Made by a program: the position numbers and the translations under genes. A stretch of 10,240 nt of DNA from Trebonia sp. (GTDB lineage Bacteria > Actinomycetota > Actinomycetes > Streptosporangiales > Streptosporangiaceae), in the NCBI GenBank assembly GCA_030038035.1, contig JASHPP010000706.1:1-10240 (forward strand). Direction: 5' to 3'. Below are positions 5,586 through 10,240 of this stretch, one piece after another. Position 1 is the first letter of the stretch, and each line of letters starts with the position of its first letter. The notes beneath the pieces were generated by a model, which saw only the letters and a program-made list of their open reading frames with translations, searched no databases and was not told the DNA's origin.

Positions 5586-7172
5586 TCACTCCGCCGGGCG
5601 GACGACGGTTTCCGCCCGTGCCGCCGCCGGTTCCGCGGTCGCGGGCGCGATCGCGGAACCGGCGGCGCGTGCCTGCCGCGGGTACAGCGGCCCGCGCTTC
5701 AGCAGCGTCCCGCACACCACGGCGCCGAGCGCGAAGATGGCCGCCGTCCACCAGAAGCCGACGATATAGCCGTGCACGAGCGACTGCTGCACGAGCGCCG
5801 GGCTGGGGTGGCCGGCCACGATGGTCCGCGGGTTCAGGTGGGATGCCAGGAAGCTCGCGGTGGCGCTGGCTACCAGCGTGTTCAGCAGCGCGGTGCCGAT
5901 CGAGCCGCCGAGCTGCTGGCCGACGCTGACCGTCGCCGACGCCACGCCCGCGTCGTACGGCGCGACGCCGTACGTGCCGGTGTTCACCGCGGGCGCGATC
6001 ACCAGCCCGAGGCCGAGCGCGGTCACCAGCAGCGGCCCGAGGATGGCCGACGCGTACCCGGAATGGACGCCGATCCCGGTCAGCCAGACCATGCCGGCCG
6101 CCGCGATCAGCATGCCGAGCCCGACCAGCGGCTTGGGACCGGTCCGCGGCATCAGCACGATCTGCCCGACGATGCCGGTGACCATCAGCGTGGCAACCAT
6201 CGGCAGGTAGGCGAACCCGGTGACGACCGGCGAGTAGCCCAGGCTGGTCTGCAGGTAGTAGGTGACGAACAAGAAGATGCCGAACATGCCGGAGCTGGCG
6301 GTGAGCATCGCCAGGTAGGCGCCGCCGCGGTTGCGGTCGAGCACCACCCGGGGCGGCAGCAGCGGCTGCCTCGCGCGCGTCTGCCAGACGGCGAACGCCG
6401 CCAGCCCGATGACGCCCGCGACGAGGAAGCCCCACGTCGACGGCGTGTGCCAGCTGTGCGTGGCGGCGTTGCCGAGCCCGTAGACCAGGCAGAACATCGC
6501 CCCGCCGACCAGGACGGCGCCGGGCAGGTCCAGCCGCTGACCGCCGCGGGCGGGCTCCCTCCGCAGCAGCATCGTCGCGCCGATCAGCGCCACCCCGGCG
6601 AAGAACAGGTTGACGTACAGGGTCCACCGCCAGGACAGGTACGACGTCAGCGCCCCGCCAAGCAGCAGGCCCACCGCGCTGCCGGCCCCGGCGATCGAGC
6701 CGAACACCCCGAACGCCTTGCCGCGGTCCTTGGGATCCTGGAACGTGTTGGTCAGGATCGACAGCGCCGACGGCGCCATGACCGCCGCGAAGCCGCCCTG
6801 GCAGGCGCGGGCCGTCACCAGCATGGCAAAGGTGACGGACGCTCCGCCCACGGCGGACACGACCGCGAAGCCGGCCAGGCCGATCATGAATGTGACCTTG
6901 CGGCCGAGCAGGTCGGCCAGCCGCCCGCCCAGCAGCAGCAGGCTGCCGAACGTCAGCGCGTACGCCGTCACCACCCACTGCCTGTCCACGGTGGCGAAGT
7001 GCAGCGTGTGCTGCGCGGACGGCAGCGCGATGTTCACCACCGTGAGGTCGAGGACGATCATGAGCTGGGCGAGTCCCACGGTCGCCAGGATCAGCCAGCG
7101 CCGCGAATCGGGAGCCGCCCGGTGCGTCCCCGTTACCGGTACCGCGTCACGCGGCACGCCGATGTCGGACAT
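5586..7172 (-). CDS. MFS drug efflux transporter, DHA2 (EmrB/QacA) family, 14 TM
   Basis: A 528-aa inner-membrane protein that would export drugs or metabolites by proton antiport. After a 25-residue hydrophilic N-terminus, TM1 carries LDLTVVNIALP (Asp42, Asn47), the DHA2 signature. Motif A GGRLADLLGRK lies at 82-92, a motif B-like ARACQGGFAAVMAPS near 121-135, and motif C GSIAGAGSAVGLLLGG at 158-173 (antiporter motif). Hydrophobic segments continue to about residue 500 and fit 14 helices; the last 25 residues are Ala/Arg-rich and cytoplasmic. Length is normal for the family. The start at 7172 is preceded by CAGGGGG about 8 bases upstream. The gene is very GC-rich and looks like core genome. 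Such genes are usually next to a TetR or MarR regulator, but no intact one is present. The substrate cannot be inferred. Confidence 0.95.
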   Translation of the reverse strand: MSDIGVPRDAVPVTGTHRAAPDSRRWLILATVGLAQLMIVLDLTVVNIALPSAQHTLHFATVDRQWVVTAYALTFGSLLLLGGRLADLLGRKVTFMIGLAGFAVVSAVGGASVTFAMLVTARACQGGFAAVMAPSALSILTNTFQDPKDRGKAFGVFGSIAGAGSAVGLLLGGALTSYLSWRWTLYVNLFFAGVALIGATMLLRREPARGGQRLDLPGAVLVGGAMFCLVYGLGNAATHSWHTPSTWGFLVAGVIGLAAFAVWQTRARQPLLPPRVVLDRNRGGAYLAMLTASSGMFGIFLFVTYYLQTSLGYSPVVTGFAYLPMVATLMVTGIVGQIVLMPRTGPKPLVGLGMLIAAAGMVWLTGIGVHSGYASAILGPLLVTALGLGLVIAPAVNTGTYGVAPYDAGVASATVSVGQQLGGSIGTALLNTLVASATASFLASHLNPRTIVAGHPSPALVQQSLVHGYIVGFWWTAAIFALGAVVCGTLLKRGPLYPRQARAAGSAIAPATAEPAAARAETVVRPAE

Positions 7173-7462
7173 CCGGTGCCCCCTGCCTGGATTCGTGATT
7201 GTTCATACCCGAGGGACGGCGCAGCCCGCAGGAGTGTGACAGCCCCTGGGCCCTTTCTCTTGCGACGATAACACCAACCGGAGATGGTACCTCCGCTCGG
7301 GGTGCGCTGTACTGACGCTCCTCGACGCCGGAATCACCGCCGGGACGCTGCGCGACGACGTCCTCCCCGAAGGCATCGCCGCCACCATAGCTCGCCTGTG
7401 ACACAAAGCCCGAGACGTCGAACATCCCGGTGAATGTCAGCGGCAGATGGCAAGCTGACCTC
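7173..7462. other. Intergenic region between the MFS gene and the R-M module
   Basis: This 290-bp gap would carry the leftward promoter of the MFS gene and the rightward promoter of the R-M operon. I see no convincing -35/-10 pair in either direction. A CGGAG-N7-CTCCG dyad lies at 7279-7295, and a 5-bp TGACA/TGTCA inverted repeat spans 7399-7439; both are weak. Part of it reads as a broken protein fragment, described separately. Confidence 0.4.
7293..7401 (+). pseudogene. Possible gene remnant (HD-domain or TetR C-terminal-like)
   Basis: A plus-strand frame ending at TGA 7399-7401 reads LLDAGITAGTLRDDVLPEG followed by IAATIARL, which looks protein-like and has no start codon or ribosome binding site. 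The pattern 'GITaxxLRxxxxPExIaaxIxxL' resembles a segment of HD-domain phosphohydrolases; 'AGxLRDDVxPE' also resembles TetR C-terminal domains, which would suit the neighbouring efflux gene. After the TGA the same frame continues for about 17 sense codons. It may be a scar of a gene lost when the R-M module arrived. With so short a stretch this is tentative. Confidence 0.3.
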
Positions 7463-8746
7463 ATGACCCCGACTGCTATTGATCTGTTCTCCGGGGCTGG
7501 CGGCGCGTCTCTAGGGCTGGTGCGGGCCGGCTGGGATCTTCGGCTCGCCACAGATGTTGATCTCGCTTGCAGCTTGACTCACCGGGCCAACCTGCCTGGT
7601 GAATTCCTCACCGCGGACCTCCGCGACGTCGACGCGGCCAAGGTGATGAGCGCTGCTGACATCGCGCCCGGTCAGCTCCACCTGCTCTTTGCCGGGCCGC
7701 CCTGTCAAGGGTTCTCTATCATCGGGTCGCGCGTTGTCTGGGACATACGGAACAACCTGTTCCGGGAGGTACTGCGGCTTGCCTCCCAGCTACGGCCACG
7801 GTGTGTAGTCATCGAAAATGTGCCCGGCCTGGTCACTCTCGCCGGAGGGGCCTACCTGCAGGCGATCTTGGAGGGGCTCAGCGAGGTAGGGTACGAGGCT
7901 GCGTGTGCCGAGCTGCTGGCGGCCCAGTACGGAGCGCCGCAGATGCGCTGGCGCCTGATCATCATCGCTTGGCGTAAGGATCTTGCTATCCCGGCCGGAT
8001 ATGGTTTCCCGCGTCCTTCCGTAGGCAGGGCCAGGATCGGGGACCTGCTGCCGAACTGCACTATCCCGGCGTGGCAATTGGAGGGCTTCGTCACGGCCTT
8101 CGAGGCGATCGGTGACCTGCCGCCAGTCGTTGCCGGGGAAGAAACATCGCACTACGTGGGTCCGCCTGTAAGCGCGTACCAGAAGATGATGCGCGCAGGC
8201 CTGAACGGCGAGCTGTCTAACCACTACGCGGCACGGCTCTCGCCAGCTAACCTCACCAGGCTGGCCAGCATCAAGCCTGGTCAGGACTGGCGGGACTTGC
8301 CGCACGAGTTGCTGCCATCAGGCATGCAACGGGCGCTACGGAAGGACCACACCCGGCGATATCGGCGGATGACATGGGATGGAGTGCCACGCGCCGTGAT
8401 CACACGATTCCGCGATCCGAAGTCAGGTGAATACACGCACCCGGAGCAGGACCGGACGATAACGATCCGCGAGGCAGCCAGACTTCAGGGCTTTCCCGAC
8501 AGTTTCGTATTCCACGGTCCTCGAAGCAGCCAGTACGAGCAAGTGGGCAACGCCGTGCCTGCCCAACTGTCCGAAGCTATCGCGTCGGAAATCCGCCGGT
8601 GCCTCGACGGTCGGCTAGGCGAACGATTGCACGCGCCTTTCCGCCGCCGTCCCGTGAAGTTTCTTGGTACAAATGGGGAACTAGCTCCCGGCCTGCCGGG
8701 GCTATCTGATGTCAGCACCACCAGAAGGGCCGATCTTGAGTCCTGA
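7463..8746 (+). CDS. C5-cytosine DNA methyltransferase of a type II R-M system
   Basis: A 427-aa enzyme that transfers methyl from SAM to C5 of cytosine. The canonical motifs are present in order: motif I DLFSGAGG (7-14), motif IV GPPCQGFS with catalytic Cys81, motif VI VIENVPG with Glu118, motif VIII PQMRWRLIIIAWR (from Gln160), a variable target-recognition region of roughly residues 180-330, motif IX RLQGFPDSF (340-348) and motif X QVGNAVP (360-366). All key residues are intact. ATG 7463 puts motif I at its usual distance from the N-terminus; an in-frame GTG at 7430 adds 11 residues. Neither has a good ribosome binding site, so leaderless or weak translation is possible. The 3' end overlaps the endonuclease gene by 38 bp in another frame, the usual methyltransferase-first order that protects the host. 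Codon use is less GC-extreme than in the flanking genes. Confidence 0.95.
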   Translation: MTPTAIDLFSGAGGASLGLVRAGWDLRLATDVDLACSLTHRANLPGEFLTADLRDVDAAKVMSAADIAPGQLHLLFAGPPCQGFSIIGSRVVWDIRNNLFREVLRLASQLRPRCVVIENVPGLVTLAGGAYLQAILEGLSEVGYEAACAELLAAQYGAPQMRWRLIIIAWRKDLAIPAGYGFPRPSVGRARIGDLLPNCTIPAWQLEGFVTAFEAIGDLPPVVAGEETSHYVGPPVSAYQKMMRAGLNGELSNHYAARLSPANLTRLASIKPGQDWRDLPHELLPSGMQRALRKDHTRRYRRMTWDGVPRAVITRFRDPKSGEYTHPEQDRTITIREAARLQGFPDSFVFHGPRSSQYEQVGNAVPAQLSEAIASEIRRCLDGRLGERLHAPFRRRPVKFLGTNGELAPGLPGLSDVSTTRRADLES

Positions 8747-9893
8747 CCGGCAGGTAAAGAGCGCTTCGCAGCCTGACCGTGCGACATCACGGCCCCACAT
8801 AGCCGAATGGTTCGGGCATAGAGTTTTTCCGACCGTCTCCTATGGTGACACGCCAATTGAGGACCAAGAATCCAAACGCTGCCCGTTCCTGACCCACACC
8901 TTGAAGCGCAGCACACTATGCATTAAGGCTGCACCCTCACGCGGCGTCTGCACGATCAGCGCAAGCAGCAACGGCCCCCGGCAAGACTGGCTGGTTTGCC
9001 CCTACCGAGCCCTAGACGACGGCCTTCTAAGCGACATGGTTTGCCGTCTGTACGGAATACCACCGCTTGATCCAGTCCTGATCCGCCCCGTAGTCGCGCT
9101 CGGCGACGTGGACGGCCGATCGGAGATCCTTAATGCGGTAGGTAGCGGCGGTCGCGTCTTTGTTTATTTCCAAGACAAGCTTGGCGGGGAGATCAGCCTC
9201 GCCAAGACTCCGGCATCCCCCGAACTGTCATTCGACATCACCGTCATAGAACTCCTTCCTGTCCATCCGATAGATTCCGTGCCCAGGCCAGATGAGCCCG
9301 CCATCGCTAGCGGGAGATACGGCGTGATCGAGCTTCAGACTACGGACACGCACGGTAGCTACACTCATGCGGTTTCAGCTCTTACCAGCGCCCTCGATCT
9401 GCATAAGGAGCGCTTTCCTGAGCAGCTCGCGGAGAATCCTGAATGGGCGAGCCGGAAGGTGGAGGGGCCGAACATATCTAACGTTTTCAAACGTACCTTC
9501 TACCAGATCGCCTTCAAGTTCCAGATCACCAGACGAGACACATCGGTCGGATGTGCGCTGGCGCTTCCTCAGCCAGTTTGGGATTCCTGGCAGCCCTTCC
9601 TCGGAGGACCAGAACTTCATGAACAGCCAGACGGCACCTGGCGGCTTCTAGACGACCATGCTTCCCAGCCGAGCGACTGGATCTATGTCTTTGACATCGA
9701 CACTCAGCCTGGTGTTAACGGAACACCCGCACCGATCCGGGTGAGCCTGGTTATCGGTACCGATGCAGCCACCCTGAGCAGGGCGGCATTCGAGATAGCC
9801 CCGGCAAAAGCTGTCGCACATGGCGGTGAACGTGATGCCGTAGCGGAGGCGATCAGACGCCGTCTCGGACGCTACGTGCAGGAAATCAGCTAA
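8709..9893 (+). CDS. NotI-family type II restriction endonuclease
   Basis: A 394-aa protein resembling restriction endonuclease NotI (about 380 aa, cuts GCGGCCGC). The N-terminal half has the AEWFGHRVFP block and four spaced cysteines, Cys58, Cys71, Cys81 and Cys97 (RCPFL, LCIKAA, GVCTIS, VCPYRAL), matching the Cys4 iron-binding fold known for NotI. The catalytic PD-(D/E)XK core appears as SFDITVIEL (Asp176) followed by GVIELQTTD (Glu208, Gln210); the E-x-Q variant of the usual E-x-K agrees with what is known of NotI. Family assignment and residue roles come from memory of that enzyme. ATG 8709 lies inside the methyltransferase gene (38-bp overlap, +1 frame); TTG 8736 is an alternative start. 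Coupling to the methyltransferase would limit nuclease expression. Exact specificity cannot be read from sequence. It converges with the IclR gene 10 bp away. Confidence 0.88.
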   Translation: MSAPPEGPILSPDRQVKSASQPDRATSRPHIAEWFGHRVFPTVSYGDTPIEDQESKRCPFLTHTLKRSTLCIKAAPSRGVCTISASSNGPRQDWLVCPYRALDDGLLSDMVCRLYGIPPLDPVLIRPVVALGDVDGRSEILNAVGSGGRVFVYFQDKLGGEISLAKTPASPELSFDITVIELLPVHPIDSVPRPDEPAIASGRYGVIELQTTDTHGSYTHAVSALTSALDLHKERFPEQLAENPEWASRKVEGPNISNVFKRTFYQIAFKFQITRRDTSVGCALALPQPVWDSWQPFLGGPELHEQPDGTWRLLDDHASQPSDWIYVFDIDTQPGVNGTPAPIRVSLVIGTDAATLSRAAFEIAPAKAVAHGGERDAVAEAIRRRLGRYVQEIS

Positions 9894-9903
9894 GAGAGTC
9901 GGG

Positions 9904-10240
9904 TCACGAGCCCCTGATGCGGCGGCTGATCTCGGCGGCCGCGGCAACCACCAGCGACGCGATGCGGGCGAAGCCCGCGTCGCCGACCTCGGCCGCCGGG
10001 AACGTCACCGCGACGCCGGCCTCGGGGTGGCCGGTGTGGTCGAGCACCGCGGCGGCCACCGACTTCAGGCCGGGGGTCACGTCGCCGTCCTCGGTCGCGT
10101 AGCCGCGCTGCCGCACCTCGGCGAGCAGGGCGCGCAGGTCGCGCAGGCCGCGCGGGCCGCGGTCGGTGCGCAGCACGAACGCGCCAGCAGCGGGGAACAG
10201 CGCGCGGACGTTAGCCGCCGGGAGCGCGGCGAGCATGGCG
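9904..10240 (-). CDS. IclR-family regulator, C-terminal effector domain (partial)
   Basis: The minus-strand frame runs off the right edge, so the N-terminal helix-turn-helix and start are outside the window. The 112 or so visible residues match the end of the IclR effector-binding domain: AMLAALPAANVRALFP (the family's GKAMLA helix), a region LRALLAEVRQRGYATEDGDVTPGLKSVAAAVLDHTGHPEAGVAVTFP-like in order (Arg-Gly-Tyr-Ala, Val-Thr-Pro-Gly, and the Ala-Val-Ala-Val-Thr strand), and a final amphipathic helix ending SRRIRGS. An internal Met at 10234-10236 is not the start. IclR proteins bind small metabolites and control catabolic or degradative genes; the target genes are not visible. High GC and a 10-bp gap to the convergent endonuclease gene suggest that the R-M module sits directly against this core gene. 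Confidence 0.88.
   Translation of the reverse strand, partial: AMLAALPAANVRALFPAAGAFVLRTDRGPRGLRDLRALLAEVRQRGYATEDGDVTPGLKSVAAAVLDHTGHPEAGVAVTFPAAEVGDAGFARIASLVVAAAAEISRRIRGS
9935..9942. other. GCGGCCGC (NotI-type) site in the IclR gene
   Basis: An exact octamer 42 bp beyond the end of the NotI-family endonuclease gene. It is the only such site in the right part of the window. Confidence 0.9.

Noticed and set aside
5293..6978. 561-codon minus-strand frame overlapping the MFS gene
   Set aside because: Arg/Gly/Ala-rich shadow frame; the 528-aa frame carries all MFS motifs in order.
7173..7240. Leftward promoter for the MFS gene with TATGAA as -10
   Set aside because: No acceptable -35 at 16-18 bp; not better than chance.
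5469..7271. 600-codon plus-strand open frame opposite the MFS gene
   Set aside because: It mirrors the MFS coding strand in high-GC DNA; the product is a low-complexity mix of Arg, Gln, Asp, Gly and His with no domain or membrane segment.
7402..9905. Flanking direct repeats marking insertion of the R-M module
   Set aside because: Short partial matches such as CAC-A/G-AGCCC are too short and imperfect to distinguish from chance.
9885..9930. ATCAGC/GCTGAT inverted repeat and a GGG/CCC mini-stem between the endonuclease and IclR genes as a terminator
   Set aside because: Six-bp stem with a 34-nt loop, and only 3-4 bp in the mini-stem; no T-tract.

Overview
The window is high-GC, codon-biased DNA (mostly G or C at third positions, frequent GTG starts) typical of a filamentous actinomycete of the Streptosporangiales, Pseudonocardiales or Streptomyces type. 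The genus cannot be fixed from the sequence. No rRNA, tRNA, CRISPR array, integrase, transposase or IS end was seen.

Layout from left to right. (1) Positions 1-1368: an alpha/beta hydrolase of the proline-iminopeptidase type, very GC-rich, with a reading frame open to the left edge. (2) 1408-2169: a small PP2C-type protein phosphatase. It converges on (3) 2166-2984 (minus), a GntR/UTRA repressor-like protein; the two genes share a CTAG that is a stop codon on both strands. (4) 2985-3269: a regulatory region with three copies of a T-rich CCTAAGA box, a TTGACA -35 element and a possible 34-codon coupled ORF. (5) 3270-5296: a radical SAM/SPASM-like enzyme and a PCMT-fold SAM methyltransferase overlapping by GTGA. 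A HAD hydrolase follows but survives only as a 5' fragment with an internal stop (5314-5460). (6) 5586-7172 (minus): a DHA2-family multidrug efflux protein. (7) 7173-7462: intergenic DNA with a possible broken gene fragment. (8) 7463-9893: a two-gene restriction-modification module, a C5-cytosine DNA methyltransferase overlapping a NotI-family endonuclease. (9) 9904-10240 (minus): the C-terminal part of an IclR-family regulator running off the right edge.

Two units stand out. The GntR / radical SAM / PCMT-type methyltransferase / (broken) HAD group looks like a compact, self-regulated modification pathway. Its methyltransferase resembles those that accompany graspetide and FxLD peptide-maturation systems, but here it is paired with a radical SAM enzyme, and there is no ATP-grasp or LanB gene in view. 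Whether it acts on a peptide is unproven; the only coupled small ORF is a weak candidate substrate. The second is the NotI-like R-M pair, whose codon use is visibly less GC-biased than the flanking hydrolase, MFS and IclR genes, consistent with horizontal acquisition. Four GCGGCCGC sites lie in the flanking genes and none in the module itself.
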